Below, one piece after another: positions 41,815 to 50,554 of a DNA stretch of 64,000 nt (its first letter is position 1; every line of letters starts with the position of its first letter). The translations under genes were made by a program, and so were the position numbers. This DNA comes from Paenibacillus_G filicis (GTDB lineage: Bacteria > Bacillota > Bacilli > Paenibacillales > NBRC-103111), in the NCBI RefSeq assembly GCF_038070315.1, contig NZ_JBBPCC010000005.1:124001-188000 (forward strand), in the 5' to 3' direction. The notes under the pieces were generated by a model. It saw nothing but the letters and a program-made list of their open reading frames with translations, made no database searches and had not been told where the DNA came from.

Positions 41815-44800
41815 TTACTGCAAGATTTGTTGAGCGACAATCGCCAAGTCGAGCAGATCAACCTTGCCGTCGTTGTTGACATCGGCAAGCTTGTAAGAAT
41901 CCCAATCCGGATCTTGCGACGTTTTGCCGAAGGCTGCGGCTACGATCGCCAGGTCGCCGATCGAGTACTTGCCGTCGCCGTTGGTATCTCCAGGCGAACG
42001 AGTGATCACGGAATTCACGAACGTTTCAACCGCTGCACCCAGCTCGTTAACCGCCTGTTCAACTTGCTGCTGTGTCACTTGTGGATTTGCAGCAACCGCT
42101 TTGGCCTTGTCGATGGCCGCTTGCAGCTTAGCCTTGGAGCCAGATGGGTACTGGCCGGCCTGCGAGCCTTCTACTGCTGCATCATGCTTGGCTTGCGCCT
42201 GCTGGATCAGCGTATTCAAGGCCGATACATCTACGGTCGCCTTGATTTGAACCGTATACGAACCGCCGTTTATTTCAGACTCTACCCCTTTGCTGTCAGC
42301 CAGGATCAGCTTGGACAGTGCGATGGAGGCATTGGAAGTTTCCTGAACAGCTTTCGCCTTCCAGTGCAGGTTGATCAGGCTGGCATTGATGCCTGTGCCG
42401 CCTACATTGGCCGTAATCAGACGCACTTTACCGGCCTCTGCCTTTTTATCTACGATAATCAGGCCTTCCTTGACCGCGTCTGCAGCTACAAATTCCAGCT
42501 TGCTGTCATCATACGTCAGCGTAATATCTTGCGCATAGATGTTGCCCGTGATCCCTTGCAGTCCCAAGGTCACATCGAACGGCTGACCACCGGCTACGGA
42601 AGCCGGACCTTCCAGCTTGGCACCGGAAGGTACCGTCGTGTTATAGACGAAGAACTCGCGGATCGACCACCAGCTCGAAGCGCTGCCCGTCTGAACGACT
42701 TTGATGTAACGGGCATTTTGTGGAGCGAAGCTTGCCGTTACGACCGGACCTGTACCGGCTCCGCTAGCAACCGCAGTCCCCCATTCCGTGCCATCGTTAG
42801 ACACATACACTTCATAGCCGCGTGCATAATCGTTGTTGCTGCCAGTGGAATCCATCACCACTTTGTTGAACGTGCGGGAAGCCTTCATATCGACCGTGAA
42901 GAATTGACCCGGAACCATCGGTGCCCCCGTACTCCAGCGGCTGCCCATATTGTTGTCCAGCAGATTCCCCGGACCGTCTCCGCTGGATGGCGTCGAGGTA
43001 GCTGTCCAGCCCGTGCGGTCAAGAGGAACTTCCTTCGTAGTAGCGCTCACCACGGCGCTGTCAGCTGACACATTGCCAGCAGCATCCTTGGCTTTGATCG
43101 TGTAGCTATAGGTGGTGGCTGCATTCAAGCCTCTGTCGCTGTACGAAGCCGAAGCTGCAGAGCCGATGAGCTTGCCATCGCGGTAAATATCGTAGCCGGT
43201 CACGGCCACATTGTCCGTCGAAGCGGTCCAGCTCAGGTCGATTTGGCTGCCCGACGCCGCTGTTGCTTTCACATTCGTCGGAACGCTAGGCGGCTCGGTG
43301 TCACCGACATCCGTACCGACGAATTCGGTGACCGTTTGCCTCATCGCCCCGCTTGGAGAAGTCCCGTACACTCTTCCGCCCGTGCTGTTGATGACATGCG
43401 TGATCTCACTGCCCGCCACACCGTTAAGCCAGATCGTCGTGGCATGATGGATTTTTACGCCCTCCACCTTAGGTACCTCAATGGCGCTCTCCAGCTTCAC
43501 CGCTGCATCCCGGAAGTAGGAGTAGACGCCCAGTCCCCATGCTTCATGGCTGGTTACCGAGTCTGCTACCTTGTAGGAAGCATATCCGTTCACCTTACCA
43601 TCCTGGCTCATCCAGGCTGCCTGATTCGGTACATCGTAAGGAATTTCAGACTGATAGAAGTAGACCCGGCCGCCATTGCCGTTCCACAACGTTTGATACT
43701 CATTATGATGCTCATTAAACAAGCCATACAGCGTGACATCATTTCCGTTGACGACAAGTCCGTTTTTCGAGACATTGTTCGTCCAGGCTGCGCCCGTACC
43801 GTGATCCGCACGCCAGACCCAGAAGTGATCGCCGACCACATCATTGCTGTTGATCTGGATCGCGACTTCATTTTTCCCGGCGATGTAGCCCCCGGTCCGG
43901 AAGAACAAATCATGAAGCGACGTCGGATTGGCCTTGTGGCCTGCGGTGCTGCCCGTCGGTCCTACTTCCAGCAGCACGCTGGAGCTGACCGGGCCGGCGT
44001 CATAGACGATGCCCGCAATCTTCACGCCATCCACATCGGCTACCGTCATGACTGGTTTGCCCGTATCCGGGATTAACGTCGGAAGCCCGATGCCGAGCAC
44101 GACCGTATCCGGGTTATTGATACGAATTGTATCATTCAAGCGATAAATACCCGGCGTAAACAGTAAATGCTTGCCTGCGCCCAGTGCAGCATTGATGCTT
44201 GCCGCCGTTGCCGTATCCGGTTTTGCAATGTAGAACTGATCGATGCTTATGGATTGACCGGGCGTCGATCCGTTAGCCCAGCTTACGCCCTTCGTATTCT
44301 GCTGCAGAGACGGAACGAAAACCTGATATTGCCCTGCATCGTTTATGTAGAGATAAGGCTTCTCCCGCAGGACTGGCGTCTTCTCGACGACCGTGTACGG
44401 CTGATCCGGGAATTGGCCGGCCGGCGGGTTCGTTACGCCGACAAACACCATGTTCCACACGCCGTTGGTCCAGTTGGACCACTGACTGTTTCTCGAGAAC
44501 CATTGCTGCTGAGACGCTGGAACAACGGCGTTATCCACGATGGAATCCGCCAGAAACCCTCCGCTGGCCCAGCCCGCATTCCAGTTAGAGTCAAAGTCGA
44601 ACAACTGCAGCTCGCCCTTAATGTGCAGACGCCGGAGTGGCGCCGCTTGGGAGACGGCAATTTGCGTTTTACCGCTGGACGGGGAGATCGTCAGATTCTC
44701 AACCGCGCGCCAGAAGTTTCGGGTGGCGTTGCCGTTATCCCACTTGGCATCGATGTTCAAGCCGCCGTTAATATTGACATCTCCGGGGTTTTGCCCGAGT

Positions 44801-45099
44801 CCGGCGACATGCGTATTGAAGCCTACTTTGAAGTTGACGTCATAAGTCCCCGGTTTGAAGAGAAAAGCGTCCCGCTCAGGGCCGAACTCATTTCTTTCCT
44901 GTCTGTTGAATACAGTTCCCGTAATATTTTGAATGTCAGAGGGGGACATGGAGGGGTCGAACACATAGACATTAGGACCAAAAATCGTTGAGTTCGCTTC
45001 GGTAATGGGTGTTGCTGCCTGAGAAACCCCGGGATTGAGTAAACTTAAGGCAATGGTGACCGCGGAAACGGACGAGAACATCTTCTTATACGGTTTCAA
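41815..45099 (-). CDS. Secreted beta-helix enzyme with FN3, discoidin, cohesin, FIVAR and dockerin (copy B)
   Basis: 1094 aa, collinear with copy A without gaps and differing by scattered substitutions. Examples: DFDSNWNAGW for DLTSSGNAGW near residue 175, NLLDNNMGSRWS for NLLDDNIATRWS in the discoidin, STLIQ/NTLIQ in FIVAR. Signal peptide to about 28 (SLLNPGVSQA), beta-helix region 30-595, FN3, F5/8C, cohesin-like, FIVAR and a dockerin with two intact calcium loops. It is secreted without SLH or sortase anchor, so attachment would depend on the cohesin or dockerin. It is followed by its terminator and the intact regulator gene. Confidence 0.85.
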   Translation of the reverse strand: MKPYKKMFSSVSAVTIALSLLNPGVSQAATPITEANSTIFGPNVYVFDPSMSPSDIQNITGTVFNRQERNEFGPERDAFLFKPGTYDVNFKVGFNTHVAGLGQNPGDVNINGGLNIDAKWDNGNATRNFWRAVENLTISPSSGKTQIAVSQAAPLRRLHIKGELQLFDFDSNWNAGWASGGFLADSIVDNAVVPASQQQWFSRNSQWSNWTNGVWNMVFVGVTNPPAGQFPDQPYTVVEKTPVLREKPYLYINDAGQYQVFVPSLQQNTKGVSWANGSTPGQSISIDQFYIAKPDTATAASINAALGAGKHLLFTPGIYRLNDTIRINNPDTVVLGIGLPTLIPDTGKPVMTVADVDGVKIAGIVYDAGPVSSSVLLEVGPTGSTAGHKANPTSLHDLFFRTGGYIAGKNEVAIQINSNDVVGDHFWVWRADHGTGAAWTNNVSKNGLVVNGNDVTLYGLFNEHHNEYQTLWNGNGGRVYFYQSEIPYDVPNQAAWMSQDGKVNGYASYKVADSVTSHEAWGLGVYSYFRDAAVKLESAIEVPKVEGVKIHHATTIWLNGVAGSEITHVINSTGGRVYGTSPSGAMRQTVTEFVGTDVGDTEPPSVPTNVKATAASGSQIDLSWTASTDNVAVTGYDIYRDGKLIGSAASASYSDRGLNAATTYSYTIKAKDAAGNVSADSAVVSATTKEVPLDRTGWTATSTPSSGDGPGNLLDNNMGSRWSTGAPMVPGQFFTVDMKASRTFNKVVMDSTGSNNDYARGYEVYVSNDGTEWGTAVASGAGTGPVVTASFAPQNARYIKVVQTGSASSWWSIREFFVYNTTVPSGAKLEGPASVAGGQPFDVTLGLQGITGNIYAQDITLTYDDSKLEFVAADAVKEGLIIVDKKAEAGKVRLITANVGGTGINASLINLHWKAKAVQETSNASIALSKLILADSKGVESEINGGSYTVQIKATVDVSALNTLIQQAQAKHDAAVEGSQAGQYPSGSKAKLQAAIDKAKAVAANPQVTQQQVEQAVNELGAAVETFVNSVITRSPGDTNGDGKYSIGDLAIVAAAFGKTSQDPDWDSYKLADVNNDGKVDLLDLAIVAQQILQ

Positions 45100-45238
45100 G
45101 GGTATGCCTCCTTGTCATTCGAATTGGATATGGACGTGCTGTCATTCCAACTACAGATACAGAGCCTGCCTCCTGCAGCCACTCTCCTTTCTTCTGTGGA
45201 TTTACTTCTTGCCGTAGCAAATGTTCATGATTTCATTT

Positions 45239-45353
45239 CGTAAGCGTTTGCATTATTTCTTCTAATCATCTCCTTACCTTTCAGAATCCAAGGGCCAGCT
45301 CATCACTGGTAAGATAAACATAAAATATTAGGCATTGTTTTGAAAGCGGTAAA
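45239..45353 (-). promoter_or_regulatory. Promoter and cre-like site before copy B
   Basis: cre-like ATGCAAACGCTTACG on the minus strand (45253-45239), 14 of 15 matches. Promoter candidate TTTACC (45353-45348), 17 bases, TAATAT (45330-45325). Same arrangement as upstream of copy A. The 389-base gap 45100-45488 contains no gene. Confidence 0.5.
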
Positions 45354-45488
45354 CTTCAGAATACGTGTTGGTTTTATTTATATGTCGGAATTTACTAGTG
45401 ATTTTTCAATTATTGTCTTTCAGATTTCCTTAGTCACGCTCTTTTTGATACTATATGGATAGGGATTAGAGGAGGTCGAACGAACGAT

Positions 45489-45983
45489 ATGTTTCAAACT
45501 CAAGCTTACGAAGGCAGTCAGGAGGCCCAGTATACCTTGCTGCTAAGTCAATTGGAGGCATTGATACATGACGAGCCTTCCCGTATCGCCAATCTGGCCA
45601 ATGCGGCTGCCCTGCTGGGCCAATTTCTGAACAACATCAATTGGGTCGGCTTTTATCTGTTAGATGCACAAGATGAACTCGTGCTTGGTCCCTTTCAAGG
45701 CTTGCCTGCCTGCACCCGGATTCCCGTCGGGAAAGGCGTATGTGGGAGTGCTGTTCAGCAGGCACGCACGCTCCGTGTGGATGACGTCCATCAATTTCCC
45801 GGTCACATCGCATGTGACGCCGCTTCCCGTTCGGAGCTCGTGATCCCTCTAGTTCAAGACGGAACGATCGTCGGAGTACTGGACATTGACAGCCCGATCG
45901 AAGCCAGCTTCGATGCGGTGGACCAGACGTACTTGGAGCAGTATTGCCAGGTACTCATGAAACATGCTTCCAGTTGGCGTTAG
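45489..45983 (+). CDS. Free methionine-(R)-sulfoxide reductase, GAF domain
   Basis: 164 aa. Reduces free methionine-R-sulfoxide in the cytoplasm. A single GAF domain covers nearly the whole protein (NNINWVGFYLLDAQDELVLG, SELVIPLVQDGTIVGVLDID). The three Cys of the family are C75 (LPACTR), C85 (KGVCGS) and C109 (IACDAA), with the 10 and 24 residue spacing of the E. coli enzyme. AGAGGAGG precedes the ATG. Monocistronic with its own terminator. Confidence 0.93.
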   Translation: MFQTQAYEGSQEAQYTLLLSQLEALIHDEPSRIANLANAAALLGQFLNNINWVGFYLLDAQDELVLGPFQGLPACTRIPVGKGVCGSAVQQARTLRVDDVHQFPGHIACDAASRSELVIPLVQDGTIVGVLDIDSPIEASFDAVDQTYLEQYCQVLMKHASSWR

Positions 45984-46027
45984 CCTGGTCTTCAGCTCAC
46001 AGGAAATGCTCGGCTTGTCGCAGCACA

Positions 46028-46054
46028 AGCAGCCTGCCTCGATGGCAGGCTGCT
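46028..46054 (+). terminator. Terminator of the sulfoxide reductase gene
   Basis: Perfect 11-bp stem AGCAGCCTGCC/GGCAGGCTGCT, 5-base loop, then TTATTTTCGTTT. Confidence 0.92.
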
Positions 46055-46064
46055 TTATTTTCGT

Positions 46065-46259
46065 TTAATCAGACGAAACAGCTTTTTGTTGCGGTTCGTT
46101 GACAACAGATGCCGTTCTCTGCTGCAGCCGGAACGTAAAGGCCATGGGCAGCAAGGCCGCACCTACGATGGCGCCGCCTATCCAGCTCAGGCTGCCAGAT
46201 GTGAAATGATGGAAAACAGCCTGTAAGAGCATGCGTCCCGAGGAGTCAGTGTTCCTCAT
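46065..46259 (-). CDS. Small hypothetical membrane protein
   Basis: 64 aa. ATG at 46257-46259, four bases after AAGGAG. One hydrophobic segment in the middle (LSWIGGAIVGAALLPMAFTF), basic and polar ends, no family recognised. It stands alone between two terminators, ending 11 bases from the hairpin at 46028-46054, which could also end it. It might be a chance frame. Confidence 0.4.
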   Translation of the reverse strand: MRNTDSSGRMLLQAVFHHFTSGSLSWIGGAIVGAALLPMAFTFRLQQRTASVVNEPQQKAVSSD

Positions 46260-46341
46260 CGTGCTCCTTCAGCCTTTGCTCCGTATACTTCGGCCCATTT
46301 TAGGCGAGAAGCTAGGGAAAATAGCGATTGATTCTTTGCGT

Positions 46342-46455
46342 TTATTCTTTCTCAGACAAAATGGAATAGAGCTCTTCCATCGAAATCTGTATGCCTAATT
46401 GTTCCAGTATGATGCAGATATCTAATAGAGTCTGTTTATTTTCATTCGAACACAT
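46342..46455 (-). CDS. Small hypothetical protein, 37 aa
   Basis: MCSNENKQTLLDICIILEQL...EELYSILSEKE. Amphipathic, helix-rich composition without a membrane segment. GAGG lies about ten bases before the ATG at 46453-46455, and an in-frame GTG is four codons upstream. No family recognised. The even hydrophobic spacing and acceptable ribosome site make it more credible than a random frame, but evidence is limited. Confidence 0.35.
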   Translation of the reverse strand: MCSNENKQTLLDICIILEQLGIQISMEELYSILSEKE

Positions 46456-46572
46456 GAGTTCATGCACCTCATTTTCCGTTTATATCCAAATAATACAGAA
46501 TGGAAGCGACAGATGCTTGTCATAGAACGCATGTTCCCCTATTTATTTACACTGCTTGGATAGAAAAGAACC

Positions 46573-46613
46573 AAGGAGCGCCGGAGCAGCTTGATGCTGC
46601 TTCGACACTCCTT
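46573..46613 (-). terminator. Terminator of the ROK kinase gene
   Basis: 18-bp stem (one mismatch and two G-U pairs in minus-strand RNA) around the loop ATCAA, followed by GGTTCTTTTC, about 70 bases after the kinase stop. No gene is supported in the rest of 46456-46682. Confidence 0.7.
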
Positions 46614-46682
46614 TGTCTGTCTCTGTATGACGCGGCGTTGCAGCCCGGCAGGTCGTGCGCAAAGGCATGATTTCCAGTCCCA

Positions 46683-47630
46683 TCAACCCGACTTGGCCTG
46701 CTCCATGATCAGCAGCCTTGAAACGCCCAGCAGCACCGAGGTGTCCGGATCCTCCGCTACGGCAAACCGTACCTGCCCCCATGGCGTCCAAGCGTGACGA
46801 TGAACGTACTCCTGAAGCAGCGGTACGATGTTTTGCTTGGATTTCATAAGCCCCCCGCTCAGGATGACGATATCAGGGTCATAGGCATGAACGAGATTCA
46901 CAATGCCGGCTGCCCAATGTGAAATCAACACTTTCAAAAGCTCGTCGGCCACCGCATCCGAGGACTTCGCAGCTTCTAGAATCTCCATATAGTTCAACGC
47001 ATCAGCGCGGGCAAGCCGGCTATGCTCGAAACCAGGATGCCTTCTTGCCAAGTTGTTCAGTGCCCAATGACCGGCCTGGGCTTCCAAGCATCCATGGTTT
47101 CCGCAATTGCAAGCCTGCCCATGAATATCTGTGGCCAAATGACCTCCCAGAATTCCGGCTTGATGATGGCGCCCCCGCAGGATTTGACCGTTGATGAGGG
47201 CTGCCGTACCGATGCCGGTTCCGAAAGTCATCAGGACGGCATCCGTTTCGCCACTAGCCACGCCATAGGTAGTCTCCCCAATGAGCGCCGCTCTGGCGTC
47301 ATTTTCAAGAATACACGGCAGGGAGAGCGCTTCTTCCAACCACTTCTCGAAAGGGAACCCGACCGCATCCGCATATTTAGCATTGATCGATAAAATCGTC
47401 CGGCCTGCGGCATCCACAATGCCCGGCGTTGCGATACCGACTCCGGTACATTCGGATAACGAATAACGGTTCTGGGCAAGCAATTCGTGTATGGATGCTA
47501 GGACGTCAGGAAGACGCCCCGTCAACCCGCCTTGGGAGAAGGCCGGGATGCTCGTTCTCGCCATGACCGTCCCCTCCTGAACCAATCCGATCTTGATATT
47601 GGTCCCTCCAAAGTCGATCGCAATGTTCAT
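46683..47630 (-). CDS. ROK family sugar kinase
   Basis: 315 aa. N-terminal phosphate-binding motif IAIDFGGTNIKIG, ATP/sugar site LENDARAALIGE, glycine-rich TFGTGIGTAALI, and the zinc motif CNCGNHGCLEAQ (about residues 173-184). ROK kinases phosphorylate glucose, mannose, fructose or N-acetyl sugars. It follows the mannose-6-phosphate isomerase gene by 33 bases, so a mannokinase or fructokinase role is most likely (context inference). No N-terminal HTH is present, so it is a kinase and not a ROK repressor. Confidence 0.92.
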   Translation of the reverse strand: MNIAIDFGGTNIKIGLVQEGTVMARTSIPAFSQGGLTGRLPDVLASIHELLAQNRYSLSECTGVGIATPGIVDAAGRTILSINAKYADAVGFPFEKWLEEALSLPCILENDARAALIGETTYGVASGETDAVLMTFGTGIGTAALINGQILRGRHHQAGILGGHLATDIHGQACNCGNHGCLEAQAGHWALNNLARRHPGFEHSRLARADALNYMEILEAAKSSDAVADELLKVLISHWAAGIVNLVHAYDPDIVILSGGLMKSKQNIVPLLQEYVHRHAWTPWGQVRFAVAEDPDTSVLLGVSRLLIMEQAKSG

Positions 47631-47663
47631 AGAAGCTTCCGCCCACCTTTCCCCCTCAGCCTG

Positions 47664-49406
47664 TTATCTGACGTAGGCTTTAATCGTCCCATAGCGTTCT
47701 CCTTGGTTGCCTTCGGTTGGCCGAATCGTGTATTCTCCAACAGCAGCAGGCACGATAAACGTCTCCGCGTAGCGGACGATAAACGGCTCAAAGGCATTGG
47801 AGGGACTTTCCACGACCGCTTCCTCTCCCTCAATTAAATTGAGCATTTGAACGCCTCCCTCTGTATGGTGCGGAACCACCTCCGAAAACCAATGTCTTCG
47901 CGTTTCAATAAACTCAAGCTCGTGCAGCCCCGTTTTTTCCTCGGTCCAGCCTTCTCCTTCCCCGATCTTGAGGATCGGATTCACCAGATTAGATTCCACC
48001 CAGGATGTGCTTCGATCCCACTGAATATTTTGGCGGCCATGCTCCAGATGCACCGGGCGCGGCTTGCCATCCAAGCCCAGCCTGTCCCAATCCCACAGCT
48101 TAAACGTAAAAATATAAGGGGTCGCGCTGATTTCAAGCACCATGCCGCCCGTTCCCGAGCAGTGAACCGTTCCTGCAGGGATCATGAAATGATCATGCTT
48201 TTTCGCTGGAAAAACATTGATGTACTGTTCAGCCGGAAAGGAGACGTCTCCTGCCTGGGCACGCTCCAGATCGGCCAGCATCGCGTTCGGGTCAATCCCC
48301 TCTTTCACTCCCAAATAGACGGTAGCGCCCGGAACTGCATCCAGCATGTAATAACTTTCATCCTGCGTATAGAACATGCCGAAGTTTTTGCGGATATAAT
48401 CCGTAAGCGGATGGACTTGCAGGCTTAAAGGCTGACCCCCGATCGTATCCAGAAAATCGAAGCGAATGGGGAACTCTGCTCCGAATCTGGCATACACCTT
48501 CTCCCCAAGCAAGGCTTTCGGCTCAAAAAAGACCAGATTGATGGAGGGGACTTCAACATGTGTTGCTCCGTACTGCAGATACACGCTATTTTCTTCCGGA
48601 ACGCCATCGAATCCCCACGCGTAGGGATGCTCGCGTTTGTCCAAACCGATCTTTTCTTCCAGCCACTGTCCTCCCCAGACGCCGGGGTCGAAATACGGAA
48701 CCAATCGAAAGGGACGGCGGACCGCTTGCTTAAATCCTTCAAATAATGCGTCTTTGCTCAGCAGCTTGGGGTCGTCTTGAGCATTCGTGTCCAAATAATA
48801 ATCCGCCTGTGGCAGCACATCCCGCTTCAATCGGTCCGCAGCGCGCCATTCAATAAAAAATCCCCGTTTGTATTTTCGCAAAATATCTTCAGCATGGTTA
48901 TCTGCGAGCCAATTGCCGAACTCACGGCTCCGGTATCTCTGTTGGATTTCCCAGCGTGCCATGTCAGCATAGATCAGCACATCCCCGGTTGCGACCAGTG
49001 TTGCTCCGGTTCCGATCACAAGGATGAGCCCTTCGGTGACCGCTTCAATCTCGTTCTGCAGCTGCACGAGCTTCGCTTGGTCGTAGAAGTCGCCAATTGC
49101 AAACGGAGCCATATAACCGAAAACCCGATCATCCGTTACATATCGTTCAATCATGTCTTCAATCTGCCCCTGATTCTTAGCGGCAAGTTCGGCATAAACA
49201 ACCTTCGCCGGGTTCAACCGCAGCCGCAGCCCCTCCACGATCTCCTCCACACGAACTGTAGGATAGCACTCGATGGTCAGGATGAATTTTTGTCCTTCGT
49301 TCGTCGATCGAAGCAGTTCTTGAGCGATAGGTCCGTAGCCGCTCCAAATTTCATCTTCCCTGCCCTTGATTTCAATAGCCGGTTTTTTATTGTACAATGC
49401 TGCCAT
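47664..49406 (-). CDS. Class I mannose-6-phosphate isomerase with extra N-terminal domain
   Basis: 580 aa from the ATG at 49404-49406, with GGAGG ten bases upstream. The C-terminal ~340 residues are a class I phosphomannose isomerase: PYFDPGVWGGQWLEEKIGL, LSLQVHP (zinc ligands Gln and His), DESYYMLDA, IPAGTVHCSGTG. It converts mannose-6-phosphate to fructose-6-phosphate. The first ~230 residues (FILTIECYPTVRVEEIVEGL, LILVIGTGATLVATGDVLIY, RDVLPQADYYLDTN) resemble a nucleoside-kinase-like P-loop fold, but no GxxxxGK[ST] is visible, so catalytic phosphotransfer is doubtful. Such long isomerases are about twice the classical ~315 aa. Operon with the ROK kinase. Confidence 0.88.
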   Translation of the reverse strand: MAALYNKKPAIEIKGREDEIWSGYGPIAQELLRSTNEGQKFILTIECYPTVRVEEIVEGLRLRLNPAKVVYAELAAKNQGQIEDMIERYVTDDRVFGYMAPFAIGDFYDQAKLVQLQNEIEAVTEGLILVIGTGATLVATGDVLIYADMARWEIQQRYRSREFGNWLADNHAEDILRKYKRGFFIEWRAADRLKRDVLPQADYYLDTNAQDDPKLLSKDALFEGFKQAVRRPFRLVPYFDPGVWGGQWLEEKIGLDKREHPYAWGFDGVPEENSVYLQYGATHVEVPSINLVFFEPKALLGEKVYARFGAEFPIRFDFLDTIGGQPLSLQVHPLTDYIRKNFGMFYTQDESYYMLDAVPGATVYLGVKEGIDPNAMLADLERAQAGDVSFPAEQYINVFPAKKHDHFMIPAGTVHCSGTGGMVLEISATPYIFTFKLWDWDRLGLDGKPRPVHLEHGRQNIQWDRSTSWVESNLVNPILKIGEGEGWTEEKTGLHELEFIETRRHWFSEVVPHHTEGGVQMLNLIEGEEAVVESPSNAFEPFIVRYAETFIVPAAVGEYTIRPTEGNQGERYGTIKAYVR

Positions 49407-49589
49407 GATCAATTCCCCTCCATCAAGGTTGACTATATTCCAACGCGTGCCTTTTACACGGTTCTTACCATTCATTTTAGTCTTTCACTCAGCTCATGTA
49501 TTTGAATAGAAGCGTCCCTTTTTTGTACGATTCGGACATCATCTATGTTAAACTTTCTATAGTAAGAGATTACAGGGGAGGCCCGTCCG

Positions 49590-50498
49590 ATGGAGCATCA
49601 CGTATACAAACAAGCAAACGCGATTTTGAATCAACATGCGATTGACTTATCCGGAGAGGCGGTTTCCTTTCTTGTTCATTACTGGGGCATCATGCCTGAG
49701 CATTTCGATAATCCGGTGCACCGGCATTCTTTCTTTGAAGTTTGTTACGTGATGCAAGGAGAAGGAAGCTATACCGAACAGGACATCACGTATCCTTTAT
49801 CTGCAGGCACTCTATTTATTTCCCGTCCCGGAATCTGGCACCAGATCCAAAGCGATACCGGACTTGCTTTATCCTTTGTCGCGTTTGAAGTCAATGAAGC
49901 GAAATCTTCGGCTGATCTCATCACTCCATTCAAGGAGTTGGCCGAACATGCGAGAGCGGTCATTTACCACGCCGAAGCCTCCCCTTCCGCCCATATCTGG
50001 AACGCGATGCTGGGACTGATCGAACAAGGAGCCTCGGCAACCGGCGACATGTACCGTCATTTATGCCACTCGCTGCTGCTCTCCTTCTTGTACATGTTTA
50101 CCGACCGAACCGTAGCCTCTAACGATACTCACAATCAGGACACGAATGCGAATCGATTGATCCACAGAGCGAAATTGTACATCGACGATAATCTTTCGTC
50201 CTCACTCAGCCTGCAGCATGTTGCCCAGTATCTGCATATCTCGGAGAGGCATTTGTCTAGGTTATTCGTAAGCCACCTCGGCCAAAGCTTCATTCATTAT
50301 ATTCAAGAAAAAAGAGTCCAAAAATCCGTAGACATGTTGGTGAACAGCGACATGGCCGTCAAAGAAATAGCCAAGGCTGCGGGATTTGACTCCGTTCATT
50401 ATTTCACACGCGTATTTACCCAAAAAATCGGCGTTCCACCTGCGATGTTCCGCAAGTCTCAGTTCTCCGAAAATCTGATTCCAGGAAGACCTTGTTAA
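49590..50498 (+). CDS. AraC family transcriptional regulator
   Basis: 302 aa. Cupin-like N-terminal domain (HFDNPVHRHSFFEVCYVMQG, TLFISRPGIWHQIQ) and a C-terminal double HTH (LSLQHVAQYLHISERHLSRL, VKEIAKAAGFDSVHYFTRVF). GGGGAGG precedes the ATG by 8 bases. It is divergent from the isomerase-kinase operon and convergent with the GH38 operon, so it is well placed to control mannose utilisation. Ligand unknown. Confidence 0.92.
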   Translation: MEHHVYKQANAILNQHAIDLSGEAVSFLVHYWGIMPEHFDNPVHRHSFFEVCYVMQGEGSYTEQDITYPLSAGTLFISRPGIWHQIQSDTGLALSFVAFEVNEAKSSADLITPFKELAEHARAVIYHAEASPSAHIWNAMLGLIEQGASATGDMYRHLCHSLLLSFLYMFTDRTVASNDTHNQDTNANRLIHRAKLYIDDNLSSSLSLQHVAQYLHISERHLSRLFVSHLGQSFIHYIQEKRVQKSVDMLVNSDMAVKEIAKAAGFDSVHYFTRVFTQKIGVPPAMFRKSQFSENLIPGRPC

Positions 50499-50507
50499 TT
50501 GACGACA

Positions 50508-50542
50508 AGAAGGCAGCCGGTCCCTATGGACGGCTGCCTTCT
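50508..50542. terminator. Bidirectional terminator between AraC and GH38 genes
   Basis: AGAAGGCAGCCGGTCC and GGACGGCTGCCTTCT, 15 pairs with one bulged base and a 4-base loop. It starts ten bases after the AraC stop and ends 13 bases before the mannosidase stop. Confidence 0.75.
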
Positions 50543-50554
50543 GCTTGTATGGAA

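Larger units (their letters stand above)
40446..45400 (-). repeat. Tandem duplication, unit B (beta-helix gene plus intact regulator)
   Basis: Full-length unit: upstream region, 1094-aa gene (41815-45099), hairpin, palindrome, regulator promoter, regulator (40503-41612), terminator. Its order and sequence match unit A, and the two 1094-aa products differ only by scattered substitutions. It is probably closer to the ancestral state because the regulator is whole. Confidence 0.9.

Noticed and set aside
36405..45400. Composite transposon as source of the duplication
   Set aside because: No transposase, terminal inverted repeats or target duplications are visible at the unit borders; unequal recombination is simpler.
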